64,000 nucleotides of DNA, from positions 6,448,001 to 6,512,000 of the forward strand of contig NC_134297.1 in NCBI RefSeq assembly GCF_949628215.1, given 5' to 3'. The notes beneath the pieces were generated by a model. It was given only the letters and a program-made list of their open reading frames with translations. It made no database searches and was not told where the DNA came from. How positions within the stretch are numbered: the stretch's first letter is position 1; each line of letters begins with the position of its first letter. This DNA is from Phalacrocorax aristotelis. Its lineage: Eukaryota; Chordata; Aves; Suliformes; Phalacrocoracidae. Below, piece by piece: positions 12,601-24,600 of this stretch. The translations under genes were made by a program, and so were the position numbers.

Positions 12601-15600
12601 TATTCCGATGATAAACTACTTCTGCTGTGCCCTCAAGGCTTTTAAAGATGCAAAGTTTCTTTTTTATCACTTGACCTTTTTGTATAATCAAATCTGGGGT
12701 GATGCAGACTCGATATTGCTTTTTTTAATCATGTTGGGTTTTAGTGGTCTTTTTCCAAAGCAATCTCGAATGCTTATGACTGTTACCTGTTTGTTTCAAA
12801 TGACCGGGATTTGGGGTGGGAAAGAACAACAGTACGTTTTACAGCAGAATTTTGCATTTCATGTTATTGTTTTTCTATTGTAATCTTAAGTTTTCACTGA
12901 CAAGAATACCAGTCTTGTGCCGCTTCTGCAGACCTTAGGGACTTCTAATTGCCTGCTGCATTGAACAAAGAACTCCACCTAGGGGAAATTTCCACTTCGG
13001 TGTTGAAGTCCTGAGCAGAAACAGCTCAGTAAAATTCCAGTCTTGAGCGTGTGCCCTTTAGTTTGCTTTCAGTTCCTAAAACTTCACTTCCCGCTAAGTG
13101 TTAGGAAATACACTTTCGTATGAAGGGGATTATATGCAATGCCTCTTCTAAGCTTCAACAAAAGCTGCTCTGAAGCAGAGATACGTATAAAGAAATAAAG
13201 CAAATCAGGTGCACATCTGATATTGCAGAGAGGCTCTGGAATTTCTGCTGCGTTGTAGAATGCCACATGAAGGTAAGCTCTGTTCTTTGGGGAAGGCCTT
13301 CAGCTCTCCTTGTTTCACGTGTGAAATATTTATGACCTTTCTTAAATGTTAGTCAGGCATTAATATCTCTACCAGGGATTAAATGGTTTTTTGTTAATAT
13401 GTCTGTTGCACAGCCTGGGAGTTATTCAAAACCTCTTCTGTAGGTGGCTTTAGCTGGATGTGAGCTTTGTTGGGTGCGCACTGCTCCTCTTTCAGCACCT
13501 TACAGTGCAGGGAAGGATTAACGCGCTGCCGGTGTTCCATATACCGGTTATGCTTCTCTCTAGGTGCCGCTTGTAAAAATTCTGCCTTTGCTTTTTTGCT
13601 ATGCGTGTGTCTCTTGGAGGCGTATGGACTCAGTCTTGTAAACATAAGTTATTTTGACTGCAGCATCTGCTTCTACAAATGTACTTAACCCATAACCTTG
13701 TTCTTCAGTTGAAAATAGAAGAGAAATACGCTATCCCCAATTATCTATCTTGTTAGAACAACGAAGGCTTGCTTTACCTCTGTTTCTACACTTTGGCATT
13801 TCGGACTAGTCTCGTTAACTACTTAGGTTTTCTAAATTGACATAATCCTTCAGATGCTCGCTCTCATGCTGCTTATGTGCAGTAAAACTTAGCATCATTG
13901 ATTTTTAGTTCATGCAGTCAGCACCTCTGAAACGTTGCTCATTTAAGAGGATGCTTGCTCTTAATTGGAAGGCTTCAAATACTTGCAGTGGCCTGGAAAC
14001 CATTCTGCTAAGGCTTCTAATTCAGAACTGTACTTGAACTTGCAAGATTGCCCCCTTTTGTCTCCAGAAGTGTTGTCTATGCCCATAATGGGCATGCTCA
14101 GGTTTCTCTACTAGCAGTGAGTTTGTCACAGGCAAATGGCATAGCCTATCACGGGTTTTACCTTGCTGCTTACCTTAAATGGAGTCCTTGGGGTGCTTTG
14201 ACTAATTTTGTAGCTTCCATGCCGATATTTGCATATTCAGTTTTTTGCTGTGCCAATAAGTCTCAGATTTGTGGGGAGAAGGCGGGGAAATGGACTGACA
14301 ACGTTACGCAAAGTCTCAAAGTAACTCTTCCATACATACTTAATAAGCAGTAAGAAGGAATATGTGAGCGGAGCAAGTTGTCAGGCTTCTCTTTATTGTG
14401 GATTGACCAAAATGGCATCCTGCTTTCTTTCCTGTGGTTCAGGAGAGCGGCTGGCTCCTCACTGGGTACAGCAGGCTAAAAGGGACCTTCAGCGTGTTAC
14501 TACTCCTACGTAAATAGGGCAGGTTGGGTGCTACAGGGGAAAGAAACAACTGAACCTTGACTCCTGAGCAGCGGTGCACAAGGAAACATGTATTTCGGGA
14601 GAAATAGTTTGACTGGGGGGAGGGGTTTATGGGTAATTTCTTACCATTAGATGTGCACTTCTTCTAATCTGTGAACCCCTGCAACGGTAAGCAGGGATAT
14701 AATCAACATGTAGATGTTGCATGTGGATCACACTTTTTTTTTTTAACTTGTTCAGCACTAGATTTACTACCTTGACTCCGATCTCCCTTCTTAGTTGGAG
14801 TTAAATACATGTTTCTGACCACGCTTTCACTAAGCTCTGCTGCCTCATGCGAGAACATAAAACCCACCTACAACAGAAGATAGAAGTCAAATTCACCTTC
14901 TAGTGTGGCTTTTTAAATGGTCGATAAGTTATAGTGCTTGCTCCACAGTCTGATTGGGTTTGTGCGTTTGTAAAAGTTTAAGTTCCAACTTGAGCTGAAT
15001 GATCAATGTTCTAATGTTCTGCAAATGCTGTTAAACTGATCTTTCTAGCAGCGAACCATAGCCTGCTTGGCTCTGTGTTATCGGGTGTCCACCTGATAAG
15101 AAACACGGGCAGCTAAGCTGCTTACCAGCACTTCATTTTGCAGTATTACAGTGGGTGGTTTCTGTATACGTGGTGGGTAAAAGAATGCGTTCGTTATTTT
15201 TGAGAGAACGACCCATATGAGTATTAAATTTAGTTTTAACACTTTGTTATATTTCACGCTGTCAGCCATGATCATGTTCTTTTATAAATTTAAACGTTGC
15301 AGACCTTCCATTTTGGTGTATATCTTCAGCAGTGTGCTAGTCGCTCTGTACTAGTGTTCTGCAGAGTCAAGTGTTGCTGCTTTCCCTGGCATTTGATGTT
15401 CTATTTCGCTTTCCTTTTTTTCATTGGCGACAATGGAAAGTCAAATCACATGTTTGTTCTCTGCGTTTTGTAAGGGAGAGAACTGATGGATGAGGCACGG
15501 TCCAGAAAGTCTTTTGTTTTCTGTTACAGGCAGACCTGGTTCCTGAACATACGTGTGTGTATTTCTTCGTCTGTTTTAGATGAAGGAATCATCTAAAACA

Positions 15601-18600
15601 TCCTGGCCAAACTGGCACAATAGTCCGTGAGGACTGCTGCTGCTGTGGGGCAACCACAGTGTCGGTGTGCTGGCTTCCAGTGTAATGGCTTCACTTGAGG
15701 TGGTTTTTTTCCCTGCAGAATTTTTTCTAAAGGTGGCTATGTTAAGCCCTGCAATAACATCTTTTAGCAATGGTTTAGGGGAAGTCAAAGTTTTGAAGCC
15801 TCCTGAACAGCGCCTGGCTGGAGTTTAAACTATTCTTTGCAGCTGCCTTTCTGGGGGATTCCTCCTCCAAACCTCTGAGAGTTCCACTGGCTATTTCAAC
15901 TGCGAGGATTTCCTGTACAGATGGGCAGTACGGCAGGTCGCTGTGGCTAGACGAGCCCTTTGGTTTCTGAAGCTGTCTGAAGTTGTTATTCCATGCAGCG
16001 CACGAGCTTCAGAGAAGTTTGCAGAGGAGACAAAATCAATAACTGTTTGGCTCGCATGGCTTTTCTGTGTTTTGAGACTAGCTGAAAGACATTATGAAAT
16101 GATGACTTTGAATTCAAGTTTTCCAGGTCACCAAATATGAAGGGTTTAAAAATTGCCAGCGTAATTTAGATGTAGCCTGAAAAAAAAAAAAAAAAGAAAA
16201 CAAAACCAAAAACACAGAAGGTGGGAGCTGACTTTTCTTTCCCTGTTGTCTGGGTAAAGCTTTGCATGCCTTAGCTTTGGGGTAAGGCACTGAGTCATCA
16301 GTAGTGTCACCTCCACTATTTACGATGCGACGAACACATGGTATCATGCAAAGGTGCAGTGTGGTTGATAACTGCGCTTCAGCTCTCGGGTCCCGGGCTT
16401 TGGCTCAGCGACAGGGATGCATTTAAGTAATTTCGTACAGTAAGCTTCTCTCTAACGAAATCATAACAGCCAAAAGTGTATTTTGATTCAGGTCAAGGAC
16501 AGAGAAAGGAGCCACACACGCAAGCACGCAGGTGGCTGGGGCCCTGGTTCCTCCTTACTGTAACAGTAGGTTGATACTTAAAGAGGTTTCCATTTAAGAA
16601 ATCTCCTTATTGATGACTTCATGTTGGAAGTTTTAGTGTTTAACCTTGTAAGTTCCCTTACTCATTTAGCTCTTTTTTCCTCCAACAAACATTTGCTGCT
16701 TGGGTTATATTTTCATGTGTCTGATACAATCTGAGGTGTTGGTCAGTGTTTTGGGTTTTTAAATTCTTGTGCTAGAGAGTTTTATTGTTCTATTAACTCC
16801 CTATGATAACGGGGGCTTGCAATTTCTCACGCAGATGCTGTGCTTGGGTTCTTTAATCTGCCACCTCAAAGCAGATTTTTGACTCAAAACATTTTTGAGT
16901 CAGGAGACCTCAAAAATCATCTTCTGATGATGATGTTGCAAAGATGAAATGGTGGTTTGGTAAAGTACTTGGTATTTTCCAGGAGTTGCCCCATGCTATC
17001 TTGAGAACTGAGATGCTTAAATCAAAAGCTAAACATCTGCATTTTCAATCTTTGGGCTTTTCCTTAAAGGCTCTTATGTTATTTTTAGCTCCAGCTCCCT
17101 TCCCAAAAGCTTTGTCCCTCTTCTCTTGGATTTTGGGTTGATGAATCCCACTAGTTATGATGTCATTGCGTAGTGTGAAGTGACAGCAACAAAAGGAAAA
17201 ATCTAGCCGATGCCATCTGTTACAATAAACATGATGCACTCATGTTAGATTTCAAGCGGATTTGGATTGCTTATTCACAACAGAAGCTGGTCTCTGCTTA
17301 GACATACGGTAACCTCCAGCATAAAGCTTTTAATCACCAAATTCTCTATATGGTTTTGGACTTGGCATGACACGTTGCCAAGTCTCAGTTAAGTAGTAGG
17401 GGGGTTTTCTTGGTGTTTAATCTTTTCCCATTCATACTGAGAGTAGTAACTTGCCAGAATTGGTCCTGGAGGAATCTGCATAAGTTAGTATAATTCGCTA
17501 ATACCAGTCACTGGTTGACTCTTTATGCTGGTCGTCTTTCAATAATTGTAGCCTGAAATAGAGAGGGGTAGATTTGCTTTAATCTGCTAAGTATTCTTCT
17601 CAAAAGATTAAATGCAAAATGTTGATTCAGACCTGTGGTTTGAGTTCCCAGTGAGTATATCGGCATTTGAACGTGAGTCTTTCTCTGCATAATTTATCAA
17701 AGCTCTTGCTGAAGAAATTGAATTTGGTGTCTGTTTTGTTTTATGCAGCAAGATCACATACGTGTTCAGAAAGCCTAAGGAATGAGGCGGGGTCAGGATC
17801 CAAGCGAAGCACGTTTGGTGTGACGGTCTTGGTCAAAGATGAACTCTCAAGCGTAGGGTATGGCAGTGCTCATGCACGTACTTAACGTGGCTGCCTGTCA
17901 GCAAAAAGGAAACCGAGAAATTGTTGAGGGCGCACGTTATTGTGGAAACCAGTTATTACTCCTGAATGCAGCAGGATGCTCGCAGCTCCCATTTGAACTG
18001 TTGGAATAAGATTAAGTGCCTCTAAGTAGTTTGAGTTGCAGGGTTTCAAATAGCTGCTTCATTTCCAGGGTCTTAAAGTAAAGCCCTGTAGCCTCAGCAC
18101 TGGAAACGTCAAGCAAGGGAGGTTTTTACCTCGTTTCTTGGTAGCCAGCCAAAAAAATTGGGATTTTGTTTGTGACTTATTGGTTTATTAGAGCTCAGCC
18201 TTCAGACAGGAACGTATGTGGTGCTGCGGGCTTACCTGGGCAAGAGCCGGCCCCCAGAGGAGGCCGAGTGAATTCTTGACGGAGGTCACTGGATGAAGTT
18301 AGGGCATTCTTGTGGATGTGTGAAGCTTGGGCCTGGGACGGAGCATCACGTCACAGCATGAGAGACACACTGGAGGCTCTAAAAACGGGGAAGAAAGTGC
18401 TCCTGCCCCCGCCACTCCTGATAAATGCTGTCTTGTTCAAATTGCATCAATACTTGCTCTGCAACAAAGCTGGTCAGTATGTGGATATTCTGTTCAGGGC
18501 AGCAGCCGCTTTCTCGGAAGCAATTTACCAATAACAAAGGCAGGAGATGAATGGCCTGCCAGAGCGCAGGCTTGATGCAATGTAATATTTTGCACTGCTG

Positions 18601-21600
18601 TGTCCCTGCGTTGGCTGCAGCTGGCTTTATGGTCTGAATTGCAGCTTGTGATTTGCGTAGGTCCCTCACCTTCTGGCCACCTGCTTATGCTGTTGGCTTT
18701 ATCGGTTTCTTCACTGTATGCATGTACAAGATACATCTGAGTTTGCAAATAAGAACTCTCACTAACTGCAAGAGCTGATATCTATTACATTCGAATCCAT
18801 AGCGCTGTTTTGTGCGTAGTGCTTTAGATAAATTAATCCTTCATTTTAAATGCTTGCATCTTGCTTCAGAACATCTTCGTTTCTCAGGTCAAGAGACCAA
18901 GAAATGACCATCACCCAGCTGGTCACCTCGAAGTCCTTTTGCCTTCTCTCCCTGTCCACCAGGTCCTTTACTCAGCAACATGGCTCCAAGGTAAACTAAG
19001 GAGAAGAGCTGGATTCCTGATGCAGCAGGGCTGTTAAGGTGGCAGGAAACCTTATCTCAAATTTGCCTAAATATAAAATCCGCAATACAGACAAAAGGCA
19101 TTTTGAAGTTGAGGCTGAAATTCCTAGGTTTGGATGGATTTGTTGTGCTCAGTTATATTGAGCAAGCTTTTGCAACTTGCTTCACGTGGGAATTAGCGTG
19201 ATGAGAATAATACGTTTCAAAGTATAACTGTATGGGAGGTTTTCCACAGGGCATCTATAGCATGTTAATTCCCCCTTTCATTGCAGGGCACTGACTAGAA
19301 TGCATCATTGTAGTCCTTTTGTAATGGATGCCGACGTATTTCAAGAGCATTACTGTTCTGAAGCGCACAGTGTCATACTTCTTAGTCGTGTGTATGCAAA
19401 CAGCTAAACTGATAGCTCCGGAGAAGAATATTATGAAGATTCCCACAGAATTTTGGACTGCAAGCTTCATTTGTACTGTAGAAGAGAAAAAGTGAGGAGC
19501 ACTGCTTTCCAAGGCTCTAAATGGCCTTTTGCTTCAGGCGAAAGCAAAGATGACTTTGCTTCCTTTGCCTTGCTGTCCTTGGTTTCGATTTGGCTTTTTG
19601 TGTTTCCTGTCGCTGTCTTGCTAAGGCTTTTGTGACAGTTAAATCGTTATTCCCCATTATGTAAGTGGCTGATAGCTCTACTCACACTGTTCTGTTATTT
19701 TATTTAACAGTCTGTGATTATTAAATTTATTTTGATCCTGTAACTGAGGGCATAACAAACATTTAGCTGCAGCTGGAAGCGAAGTTAACTGTCTAAGATG
19801 GGCTTAATGTGCACAGCTGTTTGTAGCTACGCTTCCAGCAGCTATTTCCCTGGTGTTGACTTTGAGATGCATTGCCACTCACATAGTTATTCTTTGGAGT
19901 TTTTTTTAAGAGGACCTGCGTGTAAACTGCTTGTCATGCCCTAACAGGGGGCTGGTAGATTTTTACTGTCTAGAGCAGCTACCTTTAAATACTCCAGATC
20001 AAGTAAAGCAGAGCTTTTTGTTTTGTAATATTTGCCTTGGAATGACTTCTGTGCTTTGGAATATCTCTTCAAATACATCTCTGAGCAGCATCCATCTAAC
20101 ATTATGTACCTACATCACATCTAGGATGACATTCTTCAGTGATGAAGAGGATTAAAATAGTCATTAAGCTGCAAAATACACCACATGTCATGTGAAGCAC
20201 AAAACAAGGATACAGACTGAACGCGCTGGAGTGGTGCGATCTGTTGGAATGCATCAGGATGTGAACGTCTTTAACTCCAGCCAAATTTCAAATGTTCATA
20301 TTGCAGAAAGATGAAACTGGGGCTGAGTTTGCAAATGGAAACACTCGGCCTGTTGTTTGTAGACACTTTCTTGCTTTCATTTTCTCTCCTCTATATGAAC
20401 GGATGGTTGGTCTCCTCTGCAACACCTCGGCTCCTGAGCCAAACTTACGATCGTGTGCTTAGCAGTATTTGTAAGGATACTTGCTGTAGTGGTGAAAACT
20501 AACTCTGGGAACAAATAGTGGCCCCAAAGCAGAGGACTGTTCTTATTATTCCGGCCTCTCTGGGCTAATATTCACACCCCTTTTATTGATAGGCATAACT
20601 ATGAAAGTGTAGACAGCCTCTAATGGAATTGTGCAGCTGGATAGTTAGTCCATTTGTCTTTGCTGTCCAGGCTTTAGAATTGGCGCGCAGCCTCGACACA
20701 CAGTAATTCATTTTGTGCCGATTGCCTAACCTGTTTTCCTCCTCAAACTGGTATTACAATCGGATAGAAAAATTCTCAGTGCAGTGTTCTCGGAGTCTTC
20801 TAAATGTTCCTAGGCTCATAACGCAAATTTCATCTAGTGCTGGTATTGCTGCTGTCTAGGCTAGCTGGCGGCTGTGCAGGGAGAGGCAGCCTCAAAGATA
20901 ATGAAGACCTAGTCTGTTAAGGAGCTCGTTCAGGCTCTCAATGATTTTTTTTTTTTTTTCTTTTAAGATGTCCAAAATAAGGATATGAGAATGAGATATG
21001 TTTCTGGCTGTGTCTCATTATTGCATCATCAAGCTATAATTTCAACATGGCTTTGTCAGCTGCTGATGCATTACAGTGTGAGACAGCCGAATATATTCCA
21101 TAGGGTTAATCCACAACAGTGATTTGGCAGATTCTGGCAAAGTTAATATTTGCAGCTGAGGTACATACACAGCCATGTTACTGAGTGCAAAAAAACACCT
21201 TAGTGGGCCATGTCTGAAGTCAGCTAGTGAAAAAACCTAACCCACCACTCCCAGGGTTAGAAATTTATGCAACATTTTTATCCTTTGACTTTGAATAAGC
21301 TCTATTGAAACCACTCAGCCTATGGCTAGGAAAATGGTGAGTGGCCTGTTGCATCGATACATGAATCAATCTACCCTCCGATCTTTGCCCGAGTGATGGG
21401 GTTTATGTGTTAAGTCAGCATTTCCATTGCTGTCCATATTGCTTGTAGGCTCAAGGAAAGTAAAACTTGTTTGTGGTGGCTGACCATTTATTTCTTCCTC
21501 ACTCAAGTGTGTGTGATGTTGGATGAGAGCGTCTGAGCAGGCAAAAAAGCTTCTCCAAGGAAAAAGTAAATAGTTCCCCTCTTCTCCTGTCTGATAGCCT

Positions 21601-24600
21601 TTTCCAACCAGGAAAATAAAGCATTGTTTGGATTCCTTGTGTTCAGAATAACACATCTTGAAGTTTTGCTTTACTGTTCTTCCAGGTGGAGAGTACTGGC
21701 GGGGGGGGAAGTAGTTTTGCTGCCCCAATGGACAGCTTGGACAAAGGGTTAAAAAAAATATAAAAATAGTAGTACCTTTCAGAGACCTTGAAGAGGAATT
21801 TCTGTTGAAGTGATGGGAGTTCTCAGTGTATACTGCCTCTTTAAGGCACAACTAGATTGTCTGAAACTGTTCTGCCTGCTCTTTTTCAAAGAACAATTTC
21901 CCTCCCTGTTGCAGAACAGGCAGTTTTTGCTTCCACGTTTGTAATAAAGCTTTCAGCTCCTGATGGTTTTGTGCTTCGGAGCCCTTACTGATGTGTCACA
22001 TTTCTTAAAACATGTCAAAGAACCAACCATCAGGTGTATGCAGCTGCAGCATTTAACTTCTTCCACCAATTGTAGTTCAACTAAGTAGACAGAAAAAGAA
22101 GGCGCTGCTTTCTATCCCCAACCTTGAAAACGTCCAGAAAATGCGTAAGGAGACCTCAAGGAAATAGGTATGAGCATACACAGGGTTCATTCATCTCGCT
22201 GCAACGCAGAAGAAATTGCTAGCAAGGTGAAATCTCATTTTATCAAAGATAAAAATCAGTTCTCCTGTTTTGTTTTTACTTTGGTGCGATGCTACACACT
22301 CTGATACAGCTCAGTAGACTGAAGAGCTATAAAACTCAAGCACGTGAGAATCGGGTGTGTGTCGGCAACATACAGCGCCAGTTAAATGTTATGTGCTGAT
22401 AGCCCTGGAATATTTGAGGTTCTAGGCTAGCTTCTGTTGAACTAGTTTTACTTTCTGGATCAGCAAAACCAGTAAAGGGGAGCTCAGCCTAGCCAGCTTT
22501 AGTCTGTGCTATAAATTACCACTTAATTTTCTAATAGCATTAAGCAGTTTTTCTAAGTAGAGATCTGTTGCTTCCCTTAAAGGAACTGTTTAATACATCC
22601 ATTAGAGTTTCAGTATGCTTGCCTAGCTATGATATGACGCTGTGACTATTAAACCCCAGCTGATAAATTAATGCTTTGGAAATAAAATGCTACTAAATTA
22701 GTCAGAATTGCTTTTATAGAGTAAAAAAGTTGAAATCCATTAAGCCGCAAGTGAGGTCCTTCACCTTCTATGACCCTGTTGCTGACACAACTTTAGGGGT
22801 ACTTCAAAAGGCTTGTTGTCATTCAACCTCTCTCTTGTGTCAGACTGCCCTTTCTAGGGTTTTGAGCTCTCAGGGATAGATAGAAGTCTACCTTTTATCC
22901 TGTGCTTTGGAAGAAGGAAGTAAGTTGTGAGATTTGAGCCTAAATTCTGCTAATAATACCGGGACCCTTCTAAGAGCTGTTTGGCTATTGGGTGACAAGC
23001 GTAAAAATAACCAGTAAAGCTTTCACCATCTGACTCTTGGAAGTACGCAACGTTGCTGTGAGCCATCTTCCTGCACTTCAGCCTCTTTGCTACTTAAGTA
23101 AGAAGTGCTGCTTATTCTTTATCCTGCTCTTGTTCGCTTGCTCGCTCGCCTCCAGGTTGCCACCATTAGTGGAAGGAAACTGGCAGCCTGCCTTCAGTTG
23201 CATTGCTGCTTCCTGGGATCAAAAATAGCTGCAGTCAGGAAAATTAAAGACTGTTTTTTGGTGAGACTCTCAGATGGTTTTACTGAGTTAATTCTCTTGC
23301 AGGTGTGTTTTGGCCATAAGTGGTAGGAACTTTTCCTAATGAGCAGCTAACAGAAAACTAAACTTTCTTGGGGAAATGTTCACACTGAAGTTTTCTATTT
23401 AAGAAGAAAAGTAATTTACTGTAGCTGAACAAACTTATGATATTAGTATGGGAATTTTTAAACAGCAAATGCAAAGGTGTGGGGTTTTTTTCAAAGCACT
23501 GATTTCTGCGCCCTTAGACATTGAAGGGTGTTAAAAGATTGTTTTGTGTGCAAGTAATGATACAAGGTGCTGCCTGAAAGATGCTCTGTGACAAGCCATA
23601 AGTAGTTCTCAGAATAAATAACAGGAGGTGGTGTGTGGGAAGGTGCGTGGGAGATGTTTTTGGTTTAAAGCCCCGATTTGCATTATTTCCTAAATATATT
23701 TAATAAGAGCTAGAATTCAGTTACCCGCTCTCGGTAATACCTACTAACTGCTGACTATTTTCATAGACCTGTAATTTATAGAATTAACTTGCACTTTTGA
23801 CAGAACTTTGGAAGTTTTAACTATAAACATATCCTCAGTTTGGACGCTGAAAGCAGCAAGTCTGTTCCATAATTTTTTTGGTAACATGTTAATTTTGGTC
23901 TGGTTCACCATATACTTGGCAAAGCCTCGGGAGCAGCAGCAGCAAAGATGAAAGCAGCCCTGTATTTTAGCTGCGGGTTTCCTATTTTCAAAAGATGGTC
24001 ATTAGACTTTAAAACATCATGGGTTTTTTTTTTTTTCCAGATTTGAATTTTCATCTGGACTGTTTGGAGGGCAGAATTACCAATTAATTTGTTCGGTTTG
24101 GGGGTTTGGTTATTTTTGGGGTGGGGGATTTGTTGGGGTTTGGTTTCCCTCTTCCCCCCCCCCCCTCCCCCGAAGACTGTGAATTTGGGGGTGGAAAGCG
24201 ATCAGCGTGACCGGCAGAGCTTCAGCAGAGTTAGAGCAATGCCTGTGTGCCCTAGGGAACTTTGGGTGTAGCCTAATTGCAAGACCTTTAGATACCGAAT
24301 GAGTATTTTATGGTACTCCAAATCTGTGCGCATAAATAGCCGATCTGTGATGGTGAACATCTTTAAAGAGAGGGATACTTGAGCTCACGAGTGGTTGAAA
24401 CCAAAACCAAACTGTATTGCAAACTGTGTTCCCGCTTGTTACCTTTCATTTTTCTTGCATTTTTTCCCAGGTATTTTCCCTTGCTACGTCAAATTCTCGA
24501 TGCTCTGTTAAAATATGCCCCTCTGTTTCCTGCTTGTTTTTTGGCTAGTTGTGTGTTAGATGAAAACACAATCTGTGCAGCCTTTTTATCTCAAGTCGTT

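Noticed and set aside
16921..17012. C/D-box snoRNA starting at ATGATGA
   Set aside because: A box-C-like ATGATGA and a later CTGA are present, but there is no terminal stem and no clear inner boxes.
21366..21851. 161-codon open frame on the minus strand in intron 1
   Set aside because: No recognisable domain, no initiation or splice context, and low-complexity ends. Treated as chance.
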